A stretch of 64,000 nt of DNA. Origin: Pseudomaricurvus sp033283175. GTDB lineage: Bacteria > Pseudomonadota > Gammaproteobacteria > Pseudomonadales > Cellvibrionaceae. The stretch spans positions 62,001-126,000 of the forward strand of contig JAWMQM010000001.1 in assembly GCA_033283175.1 (NCBI GenBank), read 5' to 3'. The notes beneath the pieces were generated by a model, which made no database searches, was not told where the DNA came from, and was given only the letters and a program-made list of their open reading frames with translations. Positions 1 to 9,124 of this stretch are shown one piece after another. The position numbers were made by a program, and so were the translations under genes. The first letter of the stretch is position 1; each line of letters opens with the position of its first letter.

Positions 1-924
1 CTGCAGCCGCACTGACCGCCAGCTCACCTGGGCCTCACTGTCCGCCCGCCCCTGTATCAGCTGCGACTCCACCTCCTGCAACTGCACCGCTTCCGGCAGG
101 GGCTGCCCCAATTGCTGCAACCACAGGCGCAGCACATTGGCGCGGCGAAAGGGGCTCAGCGCCCGCAGACCGGACAGCTCAAGGCTCGTACCCGCATTGC
201 CTGCCGAGGGGTTACAGGTCGCCAGGTCCGCTGCTGCCACCTCCTCCACCAGTGCCGCCGCCTCACCACACAGGCTGGCCGCCTGCTGCCACTGGCGCTG
301 GAAACCGGGCCAGCGCTCCTGCAACAGGGGCATCACCTGCAGGCGCAGGTAATTGCGATCGAAGCGGGTCTGGGCGTTGCTCTCATCCTCCACCCAGCTG
401 AGGTGGCGCTGGCGAGCTTCCTGCTCCAGCTGCTGGCGGCTGACGTCGAGTAACGGCCGCAGCAGCAAGCCCTGCCCCAGCTGACGCTGCTGCTGAATTC
501 CCGCCAGCCCCGCCACGCCGGTGCCGCGCAGCAGCCGCAGCAGCAGGGTCTCCGCCTGGTCATCCAGGTGATGCCCCAGCAACAGGCCGTCCCCCGGCTG
601 TAACAGGTCTGCAAATGCCCGGTAGCGGGCCTCACGGGCTGCCGCCTCCACCCCCTGCCCGGTCACCCGGACCTCTACCGCCACTGCCGTAAACGGCAGC
701 TGTCGCTGCTGGCAGAACGCCTGGCAGTGCGCCTGCCACTCATCGGCGTAAGCGGAAAGACCGTGGTTGATATAGACACAGTGGAGTGGCGTATCCAGTT
801 GCAGCTCCTGCACACAGCTGGCCAACAGGGTGGAGTCGAGGCCACCACTGAGCCCGATCCACCAGCGACGGACGTCACTGTGGGACGTCAGGGTCTGGCG
901 CAGGTGTTGTAACAGGTCCGGCAT
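1..924 (-). CDS. tilS: tRNA(Ile)-lysidine synthase, C-terminus cut by window start
   Basis: TilS ligates lysine to C34 of the CAU-anticodon tRNA-Ile so that it reads AUA codons instead of AUG. The reading frame from the ATG at 924 stays open to base 1 (308 codons visible), so the stop lies outside the window. Near the N-terminus the translation shows the PP-loop ATP-binding motif (GLSGGLDSTLLAS, about residues 25-37). It is followed by YINHGLSAYADEW, EAAAREARYRAF and the family signature HHLDDQAET. The rest should carry the TilS substrate-binding and C-terminal domains. The gene is divergent from the S9 peptidase, with about 125 bp between the starts. A GTTAGAAT octamer lies 39-46 bp upstream of the start. 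Confidence 0.93.
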   Translation of the reverse strand, partial: MPDLLQHLRQTLTSHSDVRRWWIGLSGGLDSTLLASCVQELQLDTPLHCVYINHGLSAYADEWQAHCQAFCQQRQLPFTAVAVEVRVTGQGVEAAAREARYRAFADLLQPGDGLLLGHHLDDQAETLLLRLLRGTGVAGLAGIQQQRQLGQGLLLRPLLDVSRQQLEQEARQRHLSWVEDESNAQTRFDRNYLRLQVMPLLQERWPGFQRQWQQAASLCGEAAALVEEVAAADLATCNPSAGNAGTSLELSGLRALSPFRRANVLRLWLQQLGQPLPEAVQLQEVESQLIQGRADSEAQVSWRSVRLQ

Positions 925-1048
925 AGTGCTTCGGAATCGCCTCCGGCGGTTGGGTTTTGGCAATTCTAACAGCTGCCCTACAATGGCCCCACCTTCAGGC
1001 GCATCGACAACCCATGCATTGCGCCGTCATTACAGTAAGCCGGGTATT

Positions 1049-3031
1049 ATGAATTCAAACACCACCGCCGAACTGCCCTACGGCAGCTGGCCATCCCTCG
1101 TTCACGCCTCCCTGCTCACCCGCCAGAGCGTCAAACTGGGAGAGCCACAACTCACTAGCCAGGGCGCCTGGTGGGTGGAGTCACGCCCCGAGGAGAAAGG
1201 CCGCAGCGTCCTGATGTTCCTGCCCCGCGGCGCCAGTGAAGCCCGGGAACCGCTGCCCGCCAATGTCGGTGTGCGCACCCGCGCCCATGAGTATGGCGGT
1301 GCCAGTTACCTGGCCACCGATACCTCGCTCTATTTTATCGATGCGCTGGATCAACGGGTGTACCAGTGGGACGAAGAGCACGACGTCGCCCGCGCCCTGA
1401 CCCCCGCCGGCGACTTCCGCTACGCCGACCTCTGGCTCGACGCCCCCCGCCAGCGACTGCTGGCCGTACGGGAAGACCATCGCGCCAAACTGGCCGGCAC
1501 CGCCAGGGAAGAGACCAACGAACTGGTCACCATTGCCCTCGGTCAGGAGCCCCGGGTTGAGGTACTGGTCAGCGGTCACGACTTCTTTTCCAATCCCCGG
1601 GTCTCTCCCAACGGTCGCTACCTGAGCTGGCTCAGCTGGGATCACCCCCATATGCCCTGGGACAGCAGCCAGTGCTGGCTGGCGCCGCTGGACGAGGCCG
1701 GCACGCCGCAACCGGCGATGCTGGTGGCCGGCTTTGGCGCCGAGTCGGTGTTCCAGCCCCAGTGGAGCCCCGACAACCAACTCTACCTGGTGTCGGACCG
1801 CAACGACTGGTGGAACCTCTACCGCTGCGACCCGGAGCATGCCAAACAGCCGCTGCAACCCGTCGCCCCTGGGCCGGCGGAGTTTGCCACCCCGCAGTGG
1901 GTGTTCGGCATGTCCACCTACGGCTTTCTCTCGGCCACGGAACTGCTCTGCTGCTTTACCCAACAGGGGCAGTGGCAGCTGGCCACCCTGGATCTGGGCA
2001 GCAATCAGCTGACACCACTGGAGAGCCCGTTTACCGATATCGGCCAGGTCCGCTGCCACGACGGTCGCGCCCTGCTACTGGCCGCGAGCCCCACCAGTGC
2101 CACGCGCCTGTTGAGCTTCGACGGCGCACAGCTGCAGACCATCGCCCGCTCCTCCGCCACCCCGCTGCCGGCGGAGTGGATCAGCAGCGCCCAGCCCGTC
2201 ACCTTCAACAGTGGCGCAGGCGCCGAGGCTCACGGTTTCTATTACCCGCCGGTGAACCCGGAGTACCGGGCACCGGAGGGTACACTGCCACCACTGCTCG
2301 TCATGTGTCACGGCGGCCCTACCGGCTCGGCGGAGACCGGCCTCAACCTCAAGATCCAGTACTGGACCAGTCGCGGCTTCGCCGTGATGGACGTTAACTA
2401 CCGTGGCAGCACCGGTTACGGCCGTCACTACCGGGAACAGCTCAACGGCGCCTGGGGGTTGCACGATGTGGAAGACGCCTGTGCCGCCGCCGACTACCTG
2501 ATTGACCAGGGGCTGGCCGATCCGGACCGGATTGCCATCCGTGGCTCCAGCGCCGGCGGCTATACGGTGCTGGCAGCACTGACCTTCAGCCATCGCTTCA
2601 ACGCCGGCGCCAGCCTCTACGGCATCGGCGACCTGGAGACCCTGGCGCAGGACACCCACAAGTTCGAATCCCGCTACCTGGACTCACTGGTGGGCCCCTA
2701 CCCGCAACAAAAGATCATTTACCAGCAGCGCTCCCCCATCCGCCACACCGAACAGCTGAACTGCCCGGTCATCTTCTTCCAGGGGCTGGACGACAAGGTA
2801 GTCCCCCCCAACCAGGCCGAAGCCATGGTGGCAGCACTGGATCGCAAGCAGATACCAGTGGCCTACGTACCCTTTGCCGGTGAGGGCCACGGCTTCCGCG
2901 GTGCCGATGCCATCCAGCGCAGTCTGGAGGCGGAGTGGAGTTTTTACGGGCAGGTGTTTGGCTTTGCGGTGGATGACACCATCGAGCCTGTGGCTGTGCG
3001 CCACCTGACCCACAAGGAGGCGGGCCAATGA
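1049..3031 (+). CDS. S9 family (prolyl oligopeptidase-type) peptidase
   Basis: Predicted serine peptidase of the acylaminoacyl-peptidase/dipeptidyl aminopeptidase type, 660 aa from the ATG at 1049; the frame is open further upstream but that part looks non-coding. The N-terminal half should be the beta-propeller. The C-terminal alpha/beta hydrolase domain shows the oxyanion region MCHGGPTGSAE, the nucleophile motif RGSSAGGY (Ser about residue 501), the acid in FQGLDDKVVPP and the histidine in AGEGHGF. No signal peptide is apparent, so it is probably cytosolic. Its stop overlaps the greB start as ATGA, so the two are probably co-transcribed. The peptide substrate cannot be deduced from sequence. 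Confidence 0.92.
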   Translation: MNSNTTAELPYGSWPSLVHASLLTRQSVKLGEPQLTSQGAWWVESRPEEKGRSVLMFLPRGASEAREPLPANVGVRTRAHEYGGASYLATDTSLYFIDALDQRVYQWDEEHDVARALTPAGDFRYADLWLDAPRQRLLAVREDHRAKLAGTAREETNELVTIALGQEPRVEVLVSGHDFFSNPRVSPNGRYLSWLSWDHPHMPWDSSQCWLAPLDEAGTPQPAMLVAGFGAESVFQPQWSPDNQLYLVSDRNDWWNLYRCDPEHAKQPLQPVAPGPAEFATPQWVFGMSTYGFLSATELLCCFTQQGQWQLATLDLGSNQLTPLESPFTDIGQVRCHDGRALLLAASPTSATRLLSFDGAQLQTIARSSATPLPAEWISSAQPVTFNSGAGAEAHGFYYPPVNPEYRAPEGTLPPLLVMCHGGPTGSAETGLNLKIQYWTSRGFAVMDVNYRGSTGYGRHYREQLNGAWGLHDVEDACAAADYLIDQGLADPDRIAIRGSSAGGYTVLAALTFSHRFNAGASLYGIGDLETLAQDTHKFESRYLDSLVGPYPQQKIIYQQRSPIRHTEQLNCPVIFFQGLDDKVVPPNQAEAMVAALDRKQIPVAYVPFAGEGHGFRGADAIQRSLEAEWSFYGQVFGFAVDDTIEPVAVRHLTHKEAGQ

Positions 3032-3534
3032 GTCGCTGGCGTCCGCCGAGACAACGGGGCTCGGCCTACATCACGCCCGCCGGTGCCCGCGCCCTGCAGG
3101 AAGAGTTGACCCATCTGTGGAAAGTGGAACGGCCACAGGTCACCGACGCCGTGCACCAGGCGGCCAAGAACGGCGATCGCTCGGAAAACGGCGACTACAT
3201 CTACGGCAAACGGCGCCTGCGGGAGATCGACAGTCGCGTGCGTTTTCTCTCCAAGCGCCTGGAAGAACTCACTGTTGTCGACCGCATTCCCGATGAGCGC
3301 AACAAGGTTTTCTTTGGCGCTTATGTAACGCTGGTGGACGAGGACGACATTGAGACCACCTACCAGATCGTCGGACCCGATGAGTTCAACGTCAAAGCCG
3401 GCAAGCTCAGCGTGGACTCACCGCTGGCCCGGCAACTGCTGGGCAAGTATCTGGACGATGAAATTGTATTGCGCACGCCGGAAGGCGAGCGCCAATACGA
3501 CATTATCGCCATTGAATACAAACCCTACGACTGA
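3028..3534 (+). CDS. greB: Transcription elongation factor GreB
   Basis: GreB inserts its coiled coil into the secondary channel of backtracked RNA polymerase and stimulates cleavage of the extruded RNA. The 168-aa protein has the N-terminal coiled coil with the acidic-tip region NGDRSENGDYIYGKRRLREI (about residues 49-68). A C-terminal FKBP-like domain follows, with YQIVGPDEFN and SPLARQLLGK. The PRQRGSAYITPAG start is typical of GreB rather than GreA. The start codon overlaps the stop of the upstream peptidase gene (ATGA), suggesting translational coupling. Confidence 0.95.
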   Translation: MSRWRPPRQRGSAYITPAGARALQEELTHLWKVERPQVTDAVHQAAKNGDRSENGDYIYGKRRLREIDSRVRFLSKRLEELTVVDRIPDERNKVFFGAYVTLVDEDDIETTYQIVGPDEFNVKAGKLSVDSPLARQLLGKYLDDEIVLRTPEGERQYDIIAIEYKPYD

Positions 3535-3596
3535 GCGGTCGTCTATACTGGAACCCGGACAGGCATCACCGCCCGACACCTACAAGGAGGTAGAAG

Positions 3597-4772
3597 ATGG
3601 CACAGTATACCCTGTACTTTGCAACCAACCGCGGTCACGAAGGGAAAGACCGCTGGCGTCCCAGCGGTTACGGCCCCGGTTTCAGCAGCGACGGTTACGA
3701 CAACCTGCGCTTCGGCAAACTCACCGTCAAAGCGGATACAGACGAAGTTAAAAAGCTGCTCGCGCAGACGGAAGAAAAAGACCCGCGCCGCACAGGCAAC
3801 GGTGAAACACTTTCCGGACTGCTGGCCAAGGCAGCCGAGAAAGCGACCATTACGGCCTTTCCCGACACCGTCACCCAGTCCAACCCCGACAACAAAAAAA
3901 TCAGCGAACAAAAAAATGCCTCGGCGGAGATGTTCCGTGAGATCAAGGCGATCATGGAAGAGACCAACGATGTGCTGATCTACATCCACGGCTTCAATGT
4001 CTCCTGGAGCGAGGCGGTGGGCTCCGCGCTGGCGCTGGAGTTGATGCTCAACCGGCCCCCGCAGATGCCGGCCAACCCGGTGCCGGACAAACAGAAGAGC
4101 GTCAAGGTGATCCTGTTCAGCTGGCCATCGGACGGCAAGATGATTCCGTGGCGCTCCTACACCTCGGACCGCAAGGATGCCCGCCGCTCCGGTGAGGCAG
4201 TGGGCCGTGCCATTCTCAAGCTGCGCGACTTCCTGATCCAGCTGCGTGTGGGCGCCAGGAAACAGGAGCAACGACTGTGCAAACAGTCCATGCACCTGCT
4301 CTGCCACTCCATGGGTAACTATGTGCTGCAAAACAGTCTGGATAAACTGCTGGAACACCTGACCAGCAATCACCTGCCACGCCTGTTCGAAAACGTCTTT
4401 ATGTGTGCCGCAGATGTGGATGACAATGTCTTTGAAAACGGCAAACCCATGATGCGGCTGCCGGAGATCTGCCGCCAGGTGTACATCTACTCCAACCGCG
4501 GGGATGCGGCGCTGAAGATTTCCGATGCCACCAAGGGCAACCCGGATCGCCTCGGCCACGATGGACCATCACGGCCACAGGCGTTGCACCACAAGATCAA
4601 CCAGATCGACTGCTCCGACATAGTCACCGGCTTTGTGGAGCACAGCTACTATCTGTGGGCCACCGTCAACGAAGACATCGACCAGACCCTGCACTGTATT
4701 GCCGAAGACGACCGGAGCCTGCGCCGCCGGCGGCGCAAGGCGGATGGTCTTAACGTCTGGAAGCTGACCTGA
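3597..4772 (+). CDS. DUF900-type alpha/beta hydrolase
   Basis: A 391-aa protein of the alpha/beta hydrolase group often labelled DUF900. It has the oxyanion-region motif YIHGFNVSW (about residues 126-134), a lipase-like nucleophile elbow LLCHSMGNYVLQ with candidate Ser, a candidate acid in AADVDDNVF and a late His in GFVEHSYYLW. An AGGAGG Shine-Dalgarno sequence precedes the start. No signal peptide is visible. The gene lies 62 bp after greB and converges with the glucosylglycerol synthase gene. The substrate is unknown; a lipid or ester is possible by family analogy. Confidence 0.8.
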   Translation: MAQYTLYFATNRGHEGKDRWRPSGYGPGFSSDGYDNLRFGKLTVKADTDEVKKLLAQTEEKDPRRTGNGETLSGLLAKAAEKATITAFPDTVTQSNPDNKKISEQKNASAEMFREIKAIMEETNDVLIYIHGFNVSWSEAVGSALALELMLNRPPQMPANPVPDKQKSVKVILFSWPSDGKMIPWRSYTSDRKDARRSGEAVGRAILKLRDFLIQLRVGARKQEQRLCKQSMHLLCHSMGNYVLQNSLDKLLEHLTSNHLPRLFENVFMCAADVDDNVFENGKPMMRLPEICRQVYIYSNRGDAALKISDATKGNPDRLGHDGPSRPQALHHKINQIDCSDIVTGFVEHSYYLWATVNEDIDQTLHCIAEDDRSLRRRRRKADGLNVWKLT

Positions 4773-4848
4773 CTCCCCGGACTGCTATCCGACTAAGGAA
4801 GGTCACCACCACCCGGGCACCGTCGACTGCCGGAGCAGCTGACACGCC

Positions 4849-7110
4849 TCAATGGGTGGTGTGCACTTTTGCCGCACGCTCAGCCCCGAGGGCTTCCACC
4901 GCCTCCAGGAACTCCTGCCCCCAGCTGTCGATGTCGTAGCGCCTCACCACATCAAAGGCTTCCCGCAGGCGCCCCTTGGCCTCGTCGTAGTCCATGCTCA
5001 AGGCCTGGAAGCAGGTGTTAACCAGATCGTGGGGATCATGGGGGTTGGTGAGCAGTGCACCGCGCAGCTCCGCCGCTGCACCGGCAAACTCCGACAACAC
5101 CAGCACGCCATTGCCACCGGTCAGTCCCTGGGTGGCCACAAACTCCTTCGCCACCAGGTTCAGGCCATCGCGCAAGGGGGTAATCCACATCAGGTCCGCC
5201 ACCGCGTAATAGGCCACCAGCTCCTCGAAGGGGAAGGCGCGGAAGAAGAACTGCACCGGCGTCCAGCCAACGCGGGCGAAGCGACCGTTGATGCGCCCGA
5301 CCGTGCGCTCAATATTGGTCTGCAGTTCATCGTAGATACTCATCTCCTTCGCCGCAGGCACGCAGATGGTTACCAGTGTCACTTCGCCAATCAGCTCCGG
5401 ATGGCGCGACAGCAACAATTCAAACGCTTCCAGCTTGGGCAGGATGCCCTTGGTGTAGTCGAGCCGCTCGACCGACAGGATAACCCGGTTGTCGCTCAGT
5501 TCCTGCCGCAGCTGCTGGGCCCGCACCTCCGTCTCCGGCAAGGTCAGTGCCCGCTGTATCCGGCTCAGATCCAGCCCCACCGGCATGGCGCTCAACTGAA
5601 TCTTGCGACCGTGCACTTCAATCTGGCTGGTCATCTCATCCAGTCCCACTGCACAACCATAGGTGAGGAAGCGCGGAGCACAGGAGCTTTTTTCCAGCAC
5701 TTTCACCGGTGCCACCCCCTGTGCCACATCGACAAAATTCTCCGACTGGCGTGGAATGTGGAAACCAATCAGGTCGCATTGCAACAGACTGCCGACGATA
5801 TCCCGCCGCCATGGCAACACGTTAAAGACGTCGGCGGACGGGAAATAGGTGTGGTGAAAAAAGGCGATGGTCAGGTCCGGACGCATATCCCTCAGGAACG
5901 CCGGCACCATCCACAGGTTGTAATCGTGAATCCACACCACCGCGTTTTCCGCCGCTTCTGCCGCTGCCTGCTCGGCAAAACGCCGGTTTACCTGCAGGAA
6001 CACCTGCCAGTGATCCTCACGGAAAGTGGCCTCCTGCCAGAAGGTGTGCAGGGTGGGCCAGAAGGCCTCCTTGGAGAACTTGCGGTAGAAGATATCCACC
6101 TCATCCTTGCTCAGGGAAATTTTCGCCGCAGTGAGATTGGGATAGAGATCGGCATCCACTTTACTGCGACGTTTGAACTGGTCATGACTTTCATCAAACA
6201 CTGACCATGCAATCCAGGAACCTTTTTTGCCGTCGGCGAAGAAACTGAGCAGGGTAGGCAGTATGCCGTTGGGTGAGCCCGGCGGGCGCTCTTTCACCGC
6301 GCCATTGTCCAGGTACTCTTCAAACGGCAGGCGGTGGTAAACGATCACCAGGTCCGACTGACCCGGAGGATGGTTACTGCGGGTCTCATGATCAATGCCC
6401 TTATGGGAGAGAAAATTAAAATAGGTAAAGGCTTCCAGAATACCGCCACACCCAGGCTCATTAGCATGAAAGACATTGCCCATATCGCCGGTACTGTCCA
6501 GCAGCCCACCCTCGGACTTGCCCACACAGACACCGAGGAAACCCTGTTCGTACATGGCCAGGTCATTGAGGGTGTCCCCCGCCACCAGTACCGACTCCTC
6601 ATCGAGATCGAGGTGTTCGATCAGCATCCGCAGTGTGCTGCCCTTGTTAACCCCGCGGGGCAGGAAGTCGAGGTAGCGTCCGGCCGAATAGAGCAGGTCG
6701 CAATTGAGATCATCGGCGATCTGGTGGAACTGATCGGCAACCGCCTCCGGCTCACAGAAATAGGAACAGCGCCGCTCCTGGGGCACGTCCTGCCGCACGA
6801 CGCCCTGGAAATCGCGCATCACCGCCTGCACCTGATGTTCGCCCGGCCAGTGGCGCTCAATCTCGGCCTGCAGCGGCTGCAAGGGTTGCAGGGTCTCCCC
6901 TTCGACAATGGTGGCACCCACATCGCAGATAATGTAATCGGGGCTGGGAATGGTGGGATCGGAAAGCAGGGGCAATACCGACTCCAGGCCGCGCCCTGTG
7001 ACAAACACCAGGTCAATATCCGGGTGCAATGAGATCAGCTGGTACAGCTGGTGGCGTCTGGCAGACTCTCCGGCAAGAAAAGTTCCGTCCAGATCGGTCG
7101 CAAGTAACAT
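4849..7110 (-). CDS. ggpPS: Bifunctional glucosylglycerol-phosphate phosphatase/synthase (HAD-GT20 fusion)
   Basis: Likely makes the compatible solute glucosylglycerol. The C-terminal GT20 domain would join ADP-glucose to glycerol-3-phosphate and the N-terminal HAD domain would remove the phosphate. Seen: HAD motif I (TDLDGTFL, residues 5-12), motif II (FVTGR), GVNKGSTL and motif IV (AGDTLNDLAMY) within the first ~230 residues. The GT20 motifs FFHHTYFP, VERLDYTKGI and RDGLNLVAKEFVATQ follow toward the C-terminus. The HAD-then-synthase order and 753-aa size match the fused GgpPS I recall from heterotrophic gammaproteobacteria; OtsA lacks the N-terminal HAD. A strong SD (AGGAGG, 8 nt spacing) precedes the start. 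A trehalose-6-phosphate enzyme remains possible. Confidence 0.82.
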   Translation of the reverse strand: MLLATDLDGTFLAGESARRHQLYQLISLHPDIDLVFVTGRGLESVLPLLSDPTIPSPDYIICDVGATIVEGETLQPLQPLQAEIERHWPGEHQVQAVMRDFQGVVRQDVPQERRCSYFCEPEAVADQFHQIADDLNCDLLYSAGRYLDFLPRGVNKGSTLRMLIEHLDLDEESVLVAGDTLNDLAMYEQGFLGVCVGKSEGGLLDSTGDMGNVFHANEPGCGGILEAFTYFNFLSHKGIDHETRSNHPPGQSDLVIVYHRLPFEEYLDNGAVKERPPGSPNGILPTLLSFFADGKKGSWIAWSVFDESHDQFKRRSKVDADLYPNLTAAKISLSKDEVDIFYRKFSKEAFWPTLHTFWQEATFREDHWQVFLQVNRRFAEQAAAEAAENAVVWIHDYNLWMVPAFLRDMRPDLTIAFFHHTYFPSADVFNVLPWRRDIVGSLLQCDLIGFHIPRQSENFVDVAQGVAPVKVLEKSSCAPRFLTYGCAVGLDEMTSQIEVHGRKIQLSAMPVGLDLSRIQRALTLPETEVRAQQLRQELSDNRVILSVERLDYTKGILPKLEAFELLLSRHPELIGEVTLVTICVPAAKEMSIYDELQTNIERTVGRINGRFARVGWTPVQFFFRAFPFEELVAYYAVADLMWITPLRDGLNLVAKEFVATQGLTGGNGVLVLSEFAGAAAELRGALLTNPHDPHDLVNTCFQALSMDYDEAKGRLREAFDVVRRYDIDSWGQEFLEAVEALGAERAAKVHTTH

Positions 7111-7236
7111 AACACTATCCTCCTGTCAGGATTCAGGTTTCCAGATCCACGGTCTCTCTGAGTGATAGCGTTGCGGTCTTGTTGGATTTTTGTGTGCCGC
7201 ATCGGAAGTTGTTGCAGGCTTTGAGTTACAGCAAAT

Positions 7237-8607
7237 TCAACCTCGGTTCTCGTGCAGATCTATAACATCGGCGGAGCGTTGGGACGCTTCGCCATTTTCA
7301 GCGGATGCATCATCCGCAATTTCGTTGTCTGCCGCGGCGGGATCACTACCCCACACCGGCACCTGTTCTTCAAACATCTCACCCTGGCTGTCGGCCGGCA
7401 GCATTTCCAGTGCCGATGGTGTGGTACGCACCATGGGGACAAAGTCGGCAACGTGTTCCTGCGGGTCCTCCGCCTGGCTCATCTGCAGGTACAACCATGC
7501 CACCAATGCCAGTCCGCCCTGCACAAGGGCCCAGTAGAGCAACAGGCTGGAGGGACTCGTCCAGGCCATTAACTGGCCCGCCAGCAGCGGCCCCAGCATC
7601 GCACCAACGCCATGAATCAGTAACAGGCCGCTGCCACCGGAGAGCATATCCTCCGGCTCAAGGTGATCCACCAGGTGCGCTACCGCCACCGGGTAGACCG
7701 CAAACGCCACAGCGCCGTAAGCAGCCATCAAGCCGAACAACAACCAGAGGTTGGCACCACTGAAGAACATCAGCAGGCTGACCACCGTCGCCACCACACT
7801 GATCCACATCAGCACCTGGCGGCGATCATGGGTATCGGAGTAGCGTCCGATGGGAAATTGGAACAGGGCCCCGCCCACAATCCCGCAGGCCACCAGACTG
7901 GCGGCCATGGCGTTACTGAGGCCGATGCGTGAACCGTAGGCGGCAGTCAGCCCCCAGAAGGCGCCCATAGCGAGACCGGACAGCAGTCCGCCGCCCACTG
8001 CCACCGGCGCCTTTTGCACCAGCAAGCGCAAATTGATACGGGAGACGGGGCCTACCACCGGCTGCTGCAAGCGTGTCCAGGTGACGGGAACCAGGCTGAT
8101 ACTCACCAGCACACTGGCCAGGGCAAAGAGAATAAAGGTGATACCGGGATCCAGAAGCAACAACTGCTGCGCCACCGCCATCGCCGCCAGATTCACGGTC
8201 ATGTAGATGGCAAACACCTTGCCGCGCTTATCCGGCGGTGTCTGTCCGTTGAGCCAGCTTTCGATAACGGTGTAGAGAATAACGAGACAGGTGCCGGTCA
8301 GAACCCGGAACAGCATCCAGGCGTAGGGATCGATCACTAACTGATGCAGCAAGACACACACGGAAACAATGGACGCGCAGCTGGCAAAGGCACGGATATG
8401 CCCAACCCGTCGCACCAGCGGCAGGGCCAGGTAGGTACCCACGAAGAATCCGGCGAAATAGCTGGACATGATGAGGCCGAGCATGGCGTCACTGTAGCCC
8501 TCTACGCCACTGCGCAGAGCGAGAATGGTGTTGAGCAGCCCAACGCCCAACAGCAGCAGCGCCACACCGGATAACAGTGCACCAATCGGTACAATCAGCG
8601 GTCCCAT
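7237..8607 (-). CDS. MFS transporter (YcaD-like)
   Basis: A 456-aa polytopic membrane protein with about 12 hydrophobic segments between residues 1 and ~400 and a charged, acidic C-terminal tail of ~55 residues likely in the cytoplasm. The MFS loop 2-3 signature is degenerate (LPLVRRVGHIRAF), and SSYFAGFFVGTYLALP and ESWLNGQTPPDKRGK resemble the YcaD subgroup. The substrate is unknown. It is transcribed alone, about 130 bp upstream of the glucosylglycerol synthase start on the same strand. No clear SD is visible at this start, so an alternative nearby start cannot be excluded. Confidence 0.85.
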   Translation of the reverse strand: MGPLIVPIGALLSGVALLLLGVGLLNTILALRSGVEGYSDAMLGLIMSSYFAGFFVGTYLALPLVRRVGHIRAFASCASIVSVCVLLHQLVIDPYAWMLFRVLTGTCLVILYTVIESWLNGQTPPDKRGKVFAIYMTVNLAAMAVAQQLLLLDPGITFILFALASVLVSISLVPVTWTRLQQPVVGPVSRINLRLLVQKAPVAVGGGLLSGLAMGAFWGLTAAYGSRIGLSNAMAASLVACGIVGGALFQFPIGRYSDTHDRRQVLMWISVVATVVSLLMFFSGANLWLLFGLMAAYGAVAFAVYPVAVAHLVDHLEPEDMLSGGSGLLLIHGVGAMLGPLLAGQLMAWTSPSSLLLYWALVQGGLALVAWLYLQMSQAEDPQEHVADFVPMVRTTPSALEMLPADSQGEMFEEQVPVWGSDPAAADNEIADDASAENGEASQRSADVIDLHENRG

Positions 8608-9124
8608 AACATTGCGCCCGCCCGATCCCTGCAGGGGTTCAGGTCAACAGACTCCTCTGGTTATCGACAGATCCGGAATCCATGCGCCAGCGCTGCTGAT
8701 GCACAGTTTCACTCAATTGTAGCTGGCCAATGACTTACTGCTGACTGACAGTTGTACTCGCACAGATTACTGACGTCAGTCGCTGTTTCTTCGTACCATT
8801 GCTTATCAATGCAATGTATTTTTGCGTTGCCCAATGGGTTGCATGGGGCTTTCGTGTGACCGGTTGAACGCTTGTAACACGCGCTCTGCCGTGACAGATA
8901 CACCACCTTGTGGTGTTAATGCTCCCGCATCTGTTGCCGCTGTTTAATCGCAGGAACCAGCGCTGAATGCAACGCCAATAAAGGAAAAATTCACAACAGC
9001 CTACGGGAAAAGTTACGAATCAGTATAACAGCCTGAGGCGAGAATTAAAGCGCAGGTACTGAATGCAGCCGGATCAACCCGGCGGAAACAACACGACAAC
9101 GAACACTGCCGGGAGCGGCACTCT
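8608..9124. other. Intergenic region, 517 bp, with two short palindromes
   Basis: No convincing coding sequence; the short minus-strand frame here has no recognisable content. It is the upstream region of the MFS gene. It holds a perfect 12-bp palindrome ACTGACGTCAGT at 8769-8780 and an inverted repeat ACACCAC-CTT-GTGGTGT at 8900-8916. The latter lacks a T tract, so it is not a standard terminator. Either could be an operator, but no binding protein can be assigned. Confidence 0.5.

Noticed and set aside
4852..6204. A 450-codon open frame antisense to the glucosylglycerol synthase gene
   Set aside because: It is a shadow caused by high GC at third positions; its translation has no recognisable domain, while the opposite strand encodes a well-conserved enzyme.
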